A DNA stretch of 52,114 bases from Ponticaulis sp. (GCA_002701295.1 NZUJ01000088.1:1-52114); one strand, 5' to 3'; shown: positions 38,284 through 47,707, counted from the stretch's first letter. Numbers and translations: made by a program. The notes: generated by a model not told the origin, from the letters alone.

Positions 38284-39290
38284 TTGAGCCTCCGGAAAAT
38301 ATACAGCTGAAATCCCATCAGCACGACAAGAAGCCCGACGGTGATCCAGAAGGCATGGGAATTATCAACTCCGGGCATACCGCCAACATTGATCCCCAGA
38401 AGACCGGTAATGAAACCAAGCGGGAGGAAAATCGCGGCAACAATCGATAGCAGATACATGGTCTTGTTCGACTGGCTGGCCGCGCGGCTATCCAGATCAT
38501 CCTGAATCAGCATGGCGCTTTCTTTAGAGACATCCAGATCACCCAGATAACGGTGCAGCCGCGCAATCACTTCGCGCACATCACGTTTGTTGTTTTCACT
38601 CATCCAGTCTGGTGCTTCCCGACCGATGGCAATCAGGGCTTCATGCTGTGGTGACATGTGGCGTTTCAGAGCCAGACAATTGCGCCGGATGACAGCGATA
38701 TCATCGAGCGCCGCATCAAAGTCATCTTCAAGGTCGAGTTGCTCGAGGTGATCAAGCTTTTCATTCATGTCGAGAATAGCGTTGTTCACCTTGGCGACGA
38801 GCTGCTCCATCAGCTCTGTAACAAGGCTCCCTGAGCTTTTTGGGCCATGACCTTGATCAATCATCGCCAGAATGTCCCGCGGCGTCTGAAGCCGTCGCCG
38901 ACGAAGCGTGATGACACGGTTTTTATCTGCCCAGACCTGCATGGCGATCATGTCTTCGGGCTTGGCGCCTGGGTTGAAGTTCACCCCCCGAAGCACAGCA
39001 ACCAGCGCGTCACCTTCATAAAAGGCGCGCGGTTGTGTTTCATTGCTCACCAGAAATTCGACTGTCGGCTCGGGCAGACCGAGGCCTGTTTCCAGCCATC
39101 GGGGAACAGACGAATTGGTGCGATCAAGATGAAGCCAGATAAACTCATCAGGATGTGCTGGCGACCAGTTGACAGCTTCGTCCCAGTCAATCTCTCGCGC
39201 GGTGCCTTGACCGTTCATGACACGACCGAACAGGAGGCCGCTGGCCGCATCGGTCGTGCTGTCGGTGATGTTATCTGTGAGCTGTGTCAT
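38274..39290 (-). CDS. zntB: ZntB-like CorA-superfamily zinc transporter
   Basis: 338 residues. The long N-terminal cytoplasmic funnel is followed by two C-terminal helices with the GxN signature as GINVGG (FLPLGFITGLLGINVGGMPG), which in this wording is typical of ZntB rather than CorA (GMN). ZntB carries Zn(II) in pentameric form, probably by proton-coupled uptake. The coiled stalk (ELMEQLVAKVNNAILDMNEK) is visible. Operon with the mscS-type gene through a ten-base overlap. Together with the CDF gene at 13 kb it gives this window two zinc transporters. Confidence 0.88.
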   Translation of the reverse strand: MTQLTDNITDSTTDAASGLLFGRVMNGQGTAREIDWDEAVNWSPAHPDEFIWLHLDRTNSSVPRWLETGLGLPEPTVEFLVSNETQPRAFYEGDALVAVLRGVNFNPGAKPEDMIAMQVWADKNRVITLRRRRLQTPRDILAMIDQGHGPKSSGSLVTELMEQLVAKVNNAILDMNEKLDHLEQLDLEDDFDAALDDIAVIRRNCLALKRHMSPQHEALIAIGREAPDWMSENNKRDVREVIARLHRYLGDLDVSKESAMLIQDDLDSRAASQSNKTMYLLSIVAAIFLPLGFITGLLGINVGGMPGVDNSHAFWITVGLLVVLMGFQLYIFRRLKWL

Positions 39291-39326
39291 GGCTTACAAA
39301 GCTATGAGGTTTGCAAGCCTTGGCAA

Positions 39327-39351
39327 GCGAAAAGACTGCTTTTGGCAGTCT
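39327..39351 (-). terminator. Probable terminator of the tricorn-type peptidase gene
   Basis: On the minus strand AGACTGC-CAAAA-GCAGTCT (7 perfect pairs) is followed by TTTCGC, 12 bases after the stop codon. The T-run is short, so termination may be partial. Confidence 0.55.
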
Positions 39352-39362
39352 ATTTGCCGGGA

Positions 39363-42300
39363 TTACTTCACATCGCGTCCAGGTTCACCAACTGGCGGAA
39401 TAGGACCGGGCACTAGGTCCGGGATAGGATCTGAGGCCAGTTTGTCGCGCAGATAGGCAATGGCCGCTTCGAGCTGCGCATCTTTTCCCAGATAGGATTC
39501 ATGCGGCAAATTCTCCACCTCGATATCCGGCGCAACACCATAACCTTCAACCAGCCAGCGGCCATCCAGACCATATTGTGCATATTCGGCCACACGCGCC
39601 TGACCGCGGTCGGAAAGCCGGTTTCTGTCTGAGAGCCAGATGCCTGCGCCCGCCGTGCGCGTACCGATGAGAGGCGCGAGGTCGAGCGCCTTAACGCCAG
39701 CAGAGAAGGTTTCCCCGTCAGAATAGGTGCCCTCGTCAATCAACACGACTAGATGTCCACGGAAAGTTTGCTGCATATTCGTATAAACGGGACCGCCTTC
39801 CAGTCCGCCCCAGAAGGCCCAGGCACGACGGAGAAGCGTTGCAATGATCACGCTGTCGACATTGCCTCCGCGATTGCCGCGAACGTCAATGATCAGACCG
39901 TCCTTGTCGAAATGCTCGTAGAAATCGCGCACAAAGCTTTCGAGATCGCCAGACCCCATGGCCCGCAAATGCAGATAGCCGAATTCGCCATCCGTTCTTT
40001 CCGCCACGGCCTTGCGATTGCCTTCCACCCAATCGGCATAGCGAAGCCCGCTGACACGTCCGCGGGACACCGGAACGACAATCTCTTTGAGCTTTGTTCC
40101 AGACCGCGAATACTCAACCAGAATCTGATCGCCCGCTGTCATCATCAGGGCATCAGACAGGTCGGCAAGTGAACCGACAGACTGGCCATTGACTGACTGG
40201 ATGACATCACCAACCTGAATGTCGACATCCGGTGAGCGGAGTGGTCCAAGCGTGTTGGGAAGGTCCGCCTCACCATTATAAATCGTGTCGACCCGTAGTC
40301 CGCCCGACACTACGGAATATGTCGCGCCAAGGAAGGCCGCTCTCCCACTCTCATCATCATCAGGCTGATCACCCTGACGGATCTGGCTGTGCAGAATACC
40401 AAGCTGGGCAGACATCTGGGCAAGCAGGTCATTCAGCTCTGCACGATGGCCTATACGGTTCGCCAGCGGCAGATAGGTCGCCCCAACGGCGTCCCAGTCG
40501 ACATCCCTCAAACCCGGATCGAAGGCAAAATCCCGGTGAAGCCGCCAGGCATCATTGGCCATTTGTTCCCATTCGGACTTCGGATTAAGGCGCAACGACC
40601 AGTCGGAGAGACGAACTCGAGATGAGCTGGCATCAGAGGGAAAGGACTTATCCGGATGCACAAGCAGGAACTCAGCGCCAGAGCCCCGGCCGCGCATTAC
40701 CAGCGCGGTTTTCAGATCCGCCGATAGCGAGAAACCATTTGCCCGCGTAACGAAAGTCGACAGTTCAATATCGTCAGGGTCGAACTTCACACGTTTGATC
40801 GTGTTATTTTCGCCCTCATCGCTCAGTACCAGCAAATGTTGTTCGGTTGCGGCCAGTTGACGATAGTCTCCGGACGGAAGCGGGACTTCCCAAAGGCGCG
40901 CAGACAATCCAGCGAAATCAATGTGCGTTTCAGCCGGCTTTTCTTCCTCATCGCCATCGTCTTCAGACTCGTCAGTCTCTTCCTCTTCGCTTTCGTCCTT
41001 TTCATCTGCTGACAGGTCGAGCTCAGTCTTTGCGCGGAAAGGGAAATCGGCTTCTTCATCCAGTTGAAGCGCGTAAATCTTGCTGCGATCATTGAAGGCC
41101 GGACCCATATTCCGATCGCCCCATGGCGACCCTGGTGACGCGTTGAAATGCCGGTCCGAGAGGAAATAAAGCCATTTTCCATCCGCCGAAAATGTCGGCG
41201 AATAGGACTGATACTTGCCAGACGTCATCGCATAGGTTTCGCGCGTCTCGGTATCCAAAACCGTTATCTGCGCCAGATCACGATTGTCATATGAGGTGTA
41301 CGAAATATAGCGCCCATCAGCCGACCAGCTCAGATCATCAAAGCCATTGTCATTGCTGGACGGTGTCTTATCCACCTCAACGGGTGTCGCATCCGGACCC
41401 GACATGAAGAAGAGACGTCCGCGCTTATCAGAATAGAGCAGAGATGCGTCATGCGGCGATGGATAGATATTCCAGATATAGGTATCCGATGCGCTGGTAA
41501 TGGCTTCACCCTCACCCACCCCATCAGCCGGAAAGCGCCAGATTTCGCCACGCTGTCCGCCATCCATGATGACGTAGACCCATTTGTCCTCAAAGCCCAA
41601 AGACGCTGAGCGCGCGCGATAGCCATCGGGTACACGATACTCGACGCGGCGACGATCCTTTGTGAAGGCGGTCACAAACTTACCACGTGCAGTGATGGTG
41701 GCACTCTTGCCAGATGGAGCGATCGAAACAGCCTCAAGATAGTTGAGTGGCTCAGACACCCATCGGTCGCGCTCATAATCGCCGTCACTCATCAGGAAGA
41801 GGTCGAGCTTACTCGTCGCTGAAGTGGCCAGATCATAGGTAAACAGATCTGCGCCGGACTGCCAGGCGATCACGCCGCCATGGAGATAAGGCGTTTTGAT
41901 CAGGCCCGCTTCCGAGCTTGTTTCCTGACGGATGTCTGTTCCGGTTTCGGTCATAGACCAGATATTGTCGACACCGGACTTGTCCGTCACAAAATAGATG
42001 CGGCCCTGCCAGACCATGGGATGACGGATCGGCGCGCCGAAATCTGCTGCCAGACGCGTTGCTTCTTCATCACTGCCGAGCGTATAGCTCCATAGCTGCG
42101 CCATGCGGCCGCCACGATAAAGCACGGCATTGTCGCTAAAGAGTGACAAGCCGTACCGCGTGAAGAACAGCGTTTGCCCATCCGCGCTCAACGTCGCCTC
42201 ATCAACATTCGCCAACGGGATATCTTCGGTCGCCCCGGTTTCCACATTCAGCTTGCGCAAAACCATAGGGATTGTGCCCGGCAGGTTGGTCGAGCGGTAC

Positions 42301-42668
42301 AGAATGTGCGTATCGTCCAGCCATCCACGAACCGAAACGCCGCCGCCCTCAAACGTCACACGTTTGGGCGAACCACCTGTTGCAGGCATAAGGTAAATCT
42401 CGCCCGGTCCGTCATAACTGGCTTCAAAGGCGACCCACTGCCCATTCGGCGAAATACTCGGATTGCTCTCCAGCTCCTGGTGTGTTGTCAGCCGAACAGC
42501 CGTACCGCCCGTGCGGCCGGCACGCCATAAATCACCTTCGCTGGCGAAGATGACGGCGTCAGAACTGATGGCAGGATCCAGATAATAGCCTTGCGTCTGA
42601 GCCGTCGCAGTCAGACATGTGGATGCGATCAGGCTACCGGCGAAAGCGGACAGAAGTGTTTTGTGCAT
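39363..42668 (-). CDS. Tricorn-type S41 serine peptidase, secreted
   Basis: 1101 residues. A signal peptide (cleavage near TATAQ, residue 24) is followed by two beta-propeller-like regions with WD40/PD40 repeats (about 30-300 and 340-550: SISPNGQWVAFEASYDGPGE, LSWSADGRYISYTSYDNRD), a very acidic linker (residues 551-580), a helical C1 domain, a PDZ domain (about 780-860) and the C2 catalytic domain. By family analogy the catalytic residues are His760 (GILHSQ), Ser983 (TYSDGETF) and Glu1041 (VEGYGVAPD). Tricorn peptidases degrade oligopeptides; with a signal peptide this one should act in the periplasm. The propellers may act as substrate filters. Confidence 0.92.
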   Translation of the reverse strand: MHKTLLSAFAGSLIASTCLTATAQTQGYYLDPAISSDAVIFASEGDLWRAGRTGGTAVRLTTHQELESNPSISPNGQWVAFEASYDGPGEIYLMPATGGSPKRVTFEGGGVSVRGWLDDTHILYRSTNLPGTIPMVLRKLNVETGATEDIPLANVDEATLSADGQTLFFTRYGLSLFSDNAVLYRGGRMAQLWSYTLGSDEEATRLAADFGAPIRHPMVWQGRIYFVTDKSGVDNIWSMTETGTDIRQETSSEAGLIKTPYLHGGVIAWQSGADLFTYDLATSATSKLDLFLMSDGDYERDRWVSEPLNYLEAVSIAPSGKSATITARGKFVTAFTKDRRRVEYRVPDGYRARSASLGFEDKWVYVIMDGGQRGEIWRFPADGVGEGEAITSASDTYIWNIYPSPHDASLLYSDKRGRLFFMSGPDATPVEVDKTPSSNDNGFDDLSWSADGRYISYTSYDNRDLAQITVLDTETRETYAMTSGKYQSYSPTFSADGKWLYFLSDRHFNASPGSPWGDRNMGPAFNDRSKIYALQLDEEADFPFRAKTELDLSADEKDESEEEETDESEDDGDEEEKPAETHIDFAGLSARLWEVPLPSGDYRQLAATEQHLLVLSDEGENNTIKRVKFDPDDIELSTFVTRANGFSLSADLKTALVMRGRGSGAEFLLVHPDKSFPSDASSSRVRLSDWSLRLNPKSEWEQMANDAWRLHRDFAFDPGLRDVDWDAVGATYLPLANRIGHRAELNDLLAQMSAQLGILHSQIRQGDQPDDDESGRAAFLGATYSVVSGGLRVDTIYNGEADLPNTLGPLRSPDVDIQVGDVIQSVNGQSVGSLADLSDALMMTAGDQILVEYSRSGTKLKEIVVPVSRGRVSGLRYADWVEGNRKAVAERTDGEFGYLHLRAMGSGDLESFVRDFYEHFDKDGLIIDVRGNRGGNVDSVIIATLLRRAWAFWGGLEGGPVYTNMQQTFRGHLVVLIDEGTYSDGETFSAGVKALDLAPLIGTRTAGAGIWLSDRNRLSDRGQARVAEYAQYGLDGRWLVEGYGVAPDIEVENLPHESYLGKDAQLEAAIAYLRDKLASDPIPDLVPGPIPPVGEPGRDVK

Positions 42669-42771
42669 TGAATTTCCCGACTTGTTACAAACAGTTCAGG
42701 ACGGTTCTGCGCCACAGGCAAGCCCCGGAAGATGACAAATCGTTGAGAAACCGAACAAGCTGCCGACCGGT

Positions 42772-43470
42772 CTATTTCACAGGGAAATCAAAATAGGTGT
42801 CCGGATAGGGCTCATTATTGAGCGTGAAGTGCCACCATTCTTCCTTGATGCCGCGAAACCCGTTGCTCAACATCACGGACTGGATCAGAGCACGGTTACC
42901 GCGCTGTTGAGCCGTTGGTCGCGGATCAGATGGCCAGGACAGCGGGTCAAACAGGTCATACCGAGACCCCATATCCAGTTCCTCACCGGTGCTGAGTTCG
43001 ATAATGGTCAGGTCCATCGTGCTGCCGCGGGAATGCCCGGACCGTTCAGCAATATAGCCGAGTTCAAACAGGCGAGATTTTTCCACCTCCGGATAGTATT
43101 TCGCCTTCATTTTCTCATCATCGAGATCGCGCGCCCAGGCAGCGAAATCGGCGACCGCAGAAGCCGGTCGATAGCAATCAAAAACCTTGAGCCCCAGACC
43201 AAAACCCGACAACTCAGCCTGCACCTTTGACAGGGCCTCTGCCGCCTCAATCGTCAGATAACAGATCGGCGCGTCATAGCCGTCAATCGGGCGGCCGATG
43301 AAATTATCATCGCCAAAATAGCGCATATCCGCCTGCAGACCATGGATATAGGTCTGCGCGTTCACAAAGCCCTCAGGGCGATCAGCTGGATCAGTCACCA
43401 TGTCACCTTCATCAGCATGAGAACAGGCGCAAAGCGCCATCATAAGGCTGGTCATCAAAATTCGACGCAT
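42772..43470 (-). CDS. D-alanyl-D-alanine dipeptidase (VanX/DdpX, M15D)
   Basis: 232 residues with a lipoprotein-like N-terminus (LMMALCAC, lipid Cys about 16). The zinc and catalytic residues of the VanX family are all present: Arg101 in DCYRP, His146 and Asp153 in SGHSRGSTMDLT (SxHxxGxxxD), Glu211 and His214 in EEWWHF. It hydrolyses D-Ala-D-Ala. Being exported, it more likely recycles peptidoglycan dipeptide for nutrition than gives glycopeptide resistance; no vanHA genes are near. It is upstream of the tricorn-type peptidase gene on the same strand, with a 103-base gap. Confidence 0.92.
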   Translation of the reverse strand: MRRILMTSLMMALCACSHADEGDMVTDPADRPEGFVNAQTYIHGLQADMRYFGDDNFIGRPIDGYDAPICYLTIEAAEALSKVQAELSGFGLGLKVFDCYRPASAVADFAAWARDLDDEKMKAKYYPEVEKSRLFELGYIAERSGHSRGSTMDLTIIELSTGEELDMGSRYDLFDPLSWPSDPRPTAQQRGNRALIQSVMLSNGFRGIKEEWWHFTLNNEPYPDTYFDFPVK

Positions 43471-43511
43471 CGGGCTGTCCTTTCAGAACACTCAACAGCA
43501 CACCGGTCAGA

Positions 43512-44324
43512 CTAACCTGATGCCGCTGCGAAAAGCAGCTCAGTTTTTAAGCGATCACCAGATTCGCCGTCGAAATCCGCCATTCCGCGCATGAACTTCT
43601 CAACCGCGACGCAAAACCCATCAATTGGTTTGTCCGCTGGATTACCGACGAGATCAATTTCAGCCACAGTCATCCCATTATCAATGAGCTCTGATGACAA
43701 CGCCTGCCAGTCCTCGGTTGTCGCGGACGAGCGCGGCGATACGTCAGAATTTTTGCCCGAGACGAGCGCGCGAAACACTGAAGTGGCCAATACGTTCAAC
43801 CCCTCAACCGTCTCAGGGTCGTCCATGTCAGGTGGCGTACCGAGTATGAAAAAATCTCCGCATTCCTGATCGCCACCTTTCCCGGAAACCGTCACCATCA
43901 GGTCCGCATAGGCGTTGAGATAGGTCGTCATCGCATCAGGCGTTGCCTTGCGGGCATTGTCAGCCTCCCGCCTGCGCAGTGTCATTGTGAAGTTTTGAGA
44001 TAATTCACGCGCCTTGGCAGTCGATCGGACCGACGTCACCGACTGCAGGTATTGATCCCAGTCGTCCGGATAATGCGTTTTGAACAACCGGTTTAACTCG
44101 GATTTCTCGAGCAGCTCAGTTTCAATATCTGCGCGCGATGGACGGTTTTTGAATTGATCAGCAACCAGTTCGCCGAGCGAAAACCCGAGAACCGCGCAGA
44201 TGACCAGGACGATTCTCCGTGTGTTTTCCGAGAACCGCTGGCCGACAAACGCACCTATTCCCGCACCAATCCCGGCCCCTAAACCGCCACCGATTGCAGC
44301 GATCACGATCTGCCCGATATCCAT
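43512..44324 (-). CDS. Membrane-anchored protein of unknown function
   Basis: 270 residues. The N-terminus has a glycine-rich hydrophobic segment (VIAAIGGGLGAGIGAGIGAF), then a second helix (IVLVICAVLGFSLGELV), followed by a soluble, mostly helical part of about 210 residues. Two cysteines (QECGDFF, DGFCVAV) may pair. AGGGGT stands before the ATG. It lies 41 bases upstream of the dipeptidase gene on the same strand. No domain recognised. Confidence 0.65.
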   Translation of the reverse strand: MDIGQIVIAAIGGGLGAGIGAGIGAFVGQRFSENTRRIVLVICAVLGFSLGELVADQFKNRPSRADIETELLEKSELNRLFKTHYPDDWDQYLQSVTSVRSTAKARELSQNFTMTLRRREADNARKATPDAMTTYLNAYADLMVTVSGKGGDQECGDFFILGTPPDMDDPETVEGLNVLATSVFRALVSGKNSDVSPRSSATTEDWQALSSELIDNGMTVAEIDLVGNPADKPIDGFCVAVEKFMRGMADFDGESGDRLKTELLFAAASG

Positions 44325-44394
44325 AAACCTACCCCTGAATGTTTTTGAAACTCCCGCTGACAGCGATAAGTAGGTTCAGATTTCACGACAAGAA

Positions 44395-45207
44395 TTACCG
44401 CTGGTTTTTCGGTGTTTTCCCGGTCAGTTCTTCCATGGATGGATTGCGCAGCAGAGCCTCGATTTCGTGAGGCTTCATTTCTTTCCAACTGCCTTCCGCC
44501 AGACCGCCCAGTTTAAGCGCGCCAATGCGGACCCGGACCAGATCGATCACGCGCAATTCGACCAGATCGCACATGCGCCTGATCTGACGATTGCGTCCCT
44601 CGGTCAAAACGAATCGCAGGGTCTGACTTTCCATCTTATAGACGCGCGCCTTTTTGAGCTTATAGCCGTCCAGTTCAAGACCGTGACGCAACAGGCTGAT
44701 CGCTTGCGGGGTGACCCGTCCGCGTACGCGCACGATGTATTCTTTCTCGAGATTGGCATCTGGCCCAATCACACCTTTCGCCACCGTGCCATCATCTGAG
44801 AGGATCAACAGCCCGCGCGAATCCATGTCGAGCCGACCGACGGGTGCGAGGCTGTCATTCGCTTTCACGGGCGCGCCCTTGCCGACACGATTTTCCGCCG
44901 TGAGCAAGCGGATGGCCGGAATTTGCCCCTCTTCCGGGGTCGCTGAAACATAGCCGACCGGCTTGTTCAACATCACGGTCCGTTTCGCAGCCAGTGTTTC
45001 AGACCCGGCACTTGAGAGCTTCAGCGTCTGCCCGGGCTGAATTTTCCGCCCTGCATCCTCAACCTTTTCACCATCGATATAAACCGTGCCCGATAGGATC
45101 AGCGCTTCGGCCTCACGCCTCGAACACACGCCCGACTGGGCGAGCCATTTATTCACGCGGACAGGCTCTTCGCCGGAATAGGTTTTTTCGAATGGGGTCA
45201 TGGGCAT
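44395..45207 (-). CDS. rRNA pseudouridine synthase of the RsuA/RluB/RluF family
   Basis: 270 residues from 45207 (a second ATG at 45201 is equally possible); a reading from 45402 only translates the repeat upstream. An N-terminal S4 RNA-binding domain (RVNKWLAQSGVCSRREAEAL) precedes the synthase domain with the catalytic-Asp motif GRLDMDSRGLLILSDDG and the late EGRNRQIRRMCDLV. The wording of the last motif and the following RIGALKLGGLAEGSWKEM fits the RluF/RluB branch, so it should modify a uridine of 23S rRNA. The exact site cannot be read from sequence. Confidence 0.9.
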   Translation of the reverse strand: MPMTPFEKTYSGEEPVRVNKWLAQSGVCSRREAEALILSGTVYIDGEKVEDAGRKIQPGQTLKLSSAGSETLAAKRTVMLNKPVGYVSATPEEGQIPAIRLLTAENRVGKGAPVKANDSLAPVGRLDMDSRGLLILSDDGTVAKGVIGPDANLEKEYIVRVRGRVTPQAISLLRHGLELDGYKLKKARVYKMESQTLRFVLTEGRNRQIRRMCDLVELRVIDLVRVRIGALKLGGLAEGSWKEMKPHEIEALLRNPSMEELTGKTPKNQR

Positions 45208-45250
45208 TGCCGATACTCTGAGCAGCGACTGATAACAAGCATTGAAACAC

Positions 45251-45323
45251 CGCTCATCCCGGCGAAAGCCCGGATGTCCCTCGGTCGAAACGGCCCAGAT
45301 TTCGGCCTGTGCCGGGATGAGCG
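45251..45323. repeat. BIME-like palindromic repeat
   Basis: Outer arms CGCTCATCCCGGC (45251-45263) and GCCGGGATGAGCG (45311-45323) are perfect 13-base inverted repeats enclosing 47 bases that contain smaller GC-rich pairings. Such TCATCCCGGC elements are common in alphaproteobacterial intergenic DNA. It lies between the pseudouridine synthase gene and the small basic gene. The rest of 45324-45477 shows no clear promoter. Confidence 0.75.
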
Positions 45324-45477
45324 AGACCTCAAAATGACCCCGTCGATCACATTTTTTGTAACAATGATTCAGCCACTTGCAGACGGGTCCTGCCATCACC
45401 AATTACCCGCTGTTTAAGCAATGTGCTTCGATGCCTGGCGAGCCAGTATTTCGCTCGCACCCTTAGGACAAACGTCC

Positions 45478-45576
45478 ATGTCTAAATCTAAAGTCGGCAA
45501 ACCTTCTAAACCAGGTACGAAACCAGTTCAGTCTGTGTCTAAACCAGCTGCTGGCAAGCCTAAAAAAGGCAAATAG
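45478..45576 (+). CDS. Very basic 32-residue KP-repeat protein
   Basis: ATG at 45478, TAG at 45574-45576. The product has ten lysines, no acidic residue, five Lys-Pro pairs (K8P9, K11P12, K15P16, K22P23, K27P28) and ends KPKKGK. It begins MSKSKVGKPS. AGGA at 45465-45468 has proper spacing; an in-frame ATG at 45421 could add 19 residues but has no ribosome site. Serines are mostly TCT, unlike neighbours. A structured 3' region and a strong plus-strand terminator follow, which argue for a real transcript. It resembles short linker- or histone-H1-like tails; a role at nucleic acids or ribosomes is inference. Missed by usual length cut-offs. Confidence 0.6.
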   Translation: MSKSKVGKPSKPGTKPVQSVSKPAAGKPKKGK

Positions 45577-45612
45577 CGCTGCATTCGCAGTTGTTTGGTT
45601 TTGCACACCTGT

Positions 45613-45649
45613 GAAACTTGTCTTCAGGCTGACTGAACCGAGAAGTTTC
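45613..45649 (+). other. Structured hairpin in the 3' region of the small basic gene
   Basis: GAAACTT (45613-45619) pairs with AAGTTTC (45643-45649), enclosing TTCAG/CTGAA (45623-45627 with 45633-45637). It sits between the small gene's stop and its terminator and could stabilise the message or be part of a small RNA. Confidence 0.45.
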
Positions 45650-45658
45650 GACCCAATT

Positions 45659-45687
45659 GGGTGGATGGTTTCATCCACCCTTTTTTT
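45659..45687 (+). terminator. Strong intrinsic terminator
   Basis: GGGTGGATG-GTTT-CATCCACCC (perfect 9 pairs) followed by seven T. Direction is plus: the other side has no T-run, so it ends the transcript of the small basic gene, not mutL. The left arm also overlaps a 12-base palindrome ACCCAATTGGGT (45651-45662), an alternative fold. Confidence 0.93.
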
Positions 45688-45690
45688 GTG

Positions 45691-47634
45691 TCAGCGACGC
45701 CCGAACAGGCGTTCGATGTCAGCAAGCTTCAGCTCCACATAGGTCGGACGACCATGATTGCACTGACCGGAATAAGGCGTTGCCTCCATCTGGCGGAGGA
45801 GCGCGTTCATCTCTTCGCCCGTCAGGCGTCGCCCGGCCCGGACGGAGCCTCGACACGCCATATTGCCCATCACCTCTTCAAAGCGTTCGCGCAGGCTGAG
45901 CCCGGCATCGTATTCGACAAAATCATCAGCCAGATCCTGCAAAAGCCCGTGGACATTCATGTTGCCGAACAAGGCTGGCGTCGCGCGAACACAGATTGCG
46001 CCGCCTCCGAAGGGTTCAATCTCGAGGCCCAACTCGAGCAATTCTTCAGAACGCGCCAGCACGCGCGCTGATTCATCTTCGGTGAGTTCGACGACTTCGG
46101 GGATCAGCAAGGCCTGACGCCGCACGCCATTGGCGGCCATATCCGCTTTCATGCGTTCATAAACCAACCGCTCATGGGCGGCGTGTTGGTCGACAATCAC
46201 AATTCCATCTCGCGTCTGAGCGATGACATAGGTTCCGTGAAGCTGTGCCTTGGCAAGACCGAGCGGCAGACCTTCCACCGCCGGGGCAGACTGATCGGCC
46301 TCAACCCGCACTGAATAGGGTTCTGAAGATACAGGCGCGGCAGGCGCTTGCACCGTATCGTCTGACCGATAGACAGGCGCTTCAGCCGGCGCTTCTGAAA
46401 ATCCGCCATTCAGCGCGGCGAGTGTATCAGGCTGCAAAGATGCAGGACGAGGCGCTGCTGGTGTTGGCTCGCGATAGAAGCTCGAAGCTTGCCAGAGCGA
46501 CGGCCGTGGCGCCTCGATATTCACCTTGTTGAGCGCAGCCCCCGAAACCGTGGTCGAGGCGCGGTGCCCGGCATCGGCCAGCGCATGACGCAGAGAACCA
46601 ATCAAAAGTCCGCGCACCAGCCCGGCATCCCGAAAGCGCACTTCTGTCTTGGCCGGGTGGACGTTAACGTCAACCGCCTCAGGATCAAGATCGACGAACA
46701 GTGCCGCCATGGGGTGACGGTCCCGCGCGAGGAAATCCTGATATGCCGCGCGGATCACACCGGTCAGCAGCTTATCTTTCACCGGACGGCCATTCACGAA
46801 CAAATACTGATGCTGGGAATTGCCACGGTTCAGCGTAGGGAGCCCCGCAAACCCGGTGATGTGAACGCCTTCCTTCTCTGCGTTGATCTCCATGGCATTG
46901 TCGCGGAAATCCTTGCCCATGATGGCACCAAGCCGCGCGAGGCGCGCCTCTTCGGGGCTGCCCGGCTCCGCTTTGAGACGGAAAACAGCCCGGCCATTCT
47001 GGATCAGTTCAAACCCGACATCTGCGCGCGACATGGCGAGCCGCCGACACACATCTGAGACCGACATGGCCTCGGAACGACCGGTTTTCAGAAACTTCAG
47101 ACGCGCAGGCGTCGCATAGAAGAGATCCTCGACTGTGATCACCGTGCCATGCGGGGAGAGGCTCGACCAGGCGGCTGGTTTCGCCTCGGATTTACGTCCG
47201 GCATCCACCGACAGCTCGAAAGCATCGTCGCGGGTTTCAGATCGTGACAGCAGCGTCATTCGCGCCACAGAGCCGATTGAGGGGAGTGCTTCGCCCCGGA
47301 AGCCGAGCGTTGAGATGTTCAGAAGGTCGACCCGGCCTTCGGCATCTGACGAAAGCTTGGAGGTCGCATGGCGTTCGACCGCCAGTGCCAGCTCATCAGA
47401 GTCCATCCCGCAACCATCATCGCTGACACGGAAGTAATCCCGTCCGCCATCATTGGCTTCGATGATGATGTGCCGCGCGCCTGCATCGAGTGCGTTTTCG
47501 ACCAGTTCCTTGATCGCAGCCGCAGGGCGCTCCACCACCTCACCGGCCGCAATACGGTTGACGGCTTCGGGCGGAAGGAGACGGATTCCGCCTGCTCTGT
47601 TCGCGCGTGAGGGTGAGAACGAATCGTCTGCCAT
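45691..47634 (-). CDS. mutL: DNA mismatch repair protein MutL
   Basis: 647 residues. The N-terminal GHKL ATPase is complete: [40 protein letters not shown] and [14 protein letters not shown] Pro/Ala-rich linker (about 345-440) leads to the dimerisation/endonuclease domain with [12 protein letters not shown] (DQHAxxExxxxE), ACRGSVRAG and CNHGRPT near the end, so it belongs to the nicking MutL type found where MutH is absent. It couples MutS mismatch recognition to strand incision. The stop lies just beyond the terminator of the opposite small gene. Confidence 0.97.
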   Translation of the reverse strand: MADDSFSPSRANRAGGIRLLPPEAVNRIAAGEVVERPAAAIKELVENALDAGARHIIIEANDGGRDYFRVSDDGCGMDSDELALAVERHATSKLSSDAEGRVDLLNISTLGFRGEALPSIGSVARMTLLSRSETRDDAFELSVDAGRKSEAKPAAWSSLSPHGTVITVEDLFYATPARLKFLKTGRSEAMSVSDVCRRLAMSRADVGFELIQNGRAVFRLKAEPGSPEEARLARLGAIMGKDFRDNAMEINAEKEGVHITGFAGLPTLNRGNSQHQYLFVNGRPVKDKLLTGVIRAAYQDFLARDRHPMAALFVDLDPEAVDVNVHPAKTEVRFRDAGLVRGLLIGSLRHALADAGHRASTTVSGAALNKVNIEAPRPSLWQASSFYREPTPAAPRPASLQPDTLAALNGGFSEAPAEAPVYRSDDTVQAPAAPVSSEPYSVRVEADQSAPAVEGLPLGLAKAQLHGTYVIAQTRDGIVIVDQHAAHERLVYERMKADMAANGVRRQALLIPEVVELTEDESARVLARSEELLELGLEIEPFGGGAICVRATPALFGNMNVHGLLQDLADDFVEYDAGLSLRERFEEVMGNMACRGSVRAGRRLTGEEMNALLRQMEATPYSGQCNHGRPTYVELKLADIERLFGRR

Positions 47635-47707
47635 TCGAAAGAGGTTAATGGATTAGCCGTGCTGACGATACCGGGCGTATTCAGCGCCTACCGTTTTCCA
47701 CAGGGGT

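Noticed and set aside
42772-43470. VanX-like gene as a vancomycin-resistance determinant
   Set aside because: No vanH, ligase or vanRS genes are nearby and the protein has an export/lipoprotein signal; nutritional or recycling use is more likely.
45651-45662. ACCCAATTGGGT palindrome as an independent operator
   Set aside because: It overlaps the left arm of the terminator hairpin and is most simply part of that structure or chance.
46489-47058. 189-codon plus-strand frame within mutL
   Set aside because: Antisense to the MutL ATPase region, which is fully conserved in the other strand.
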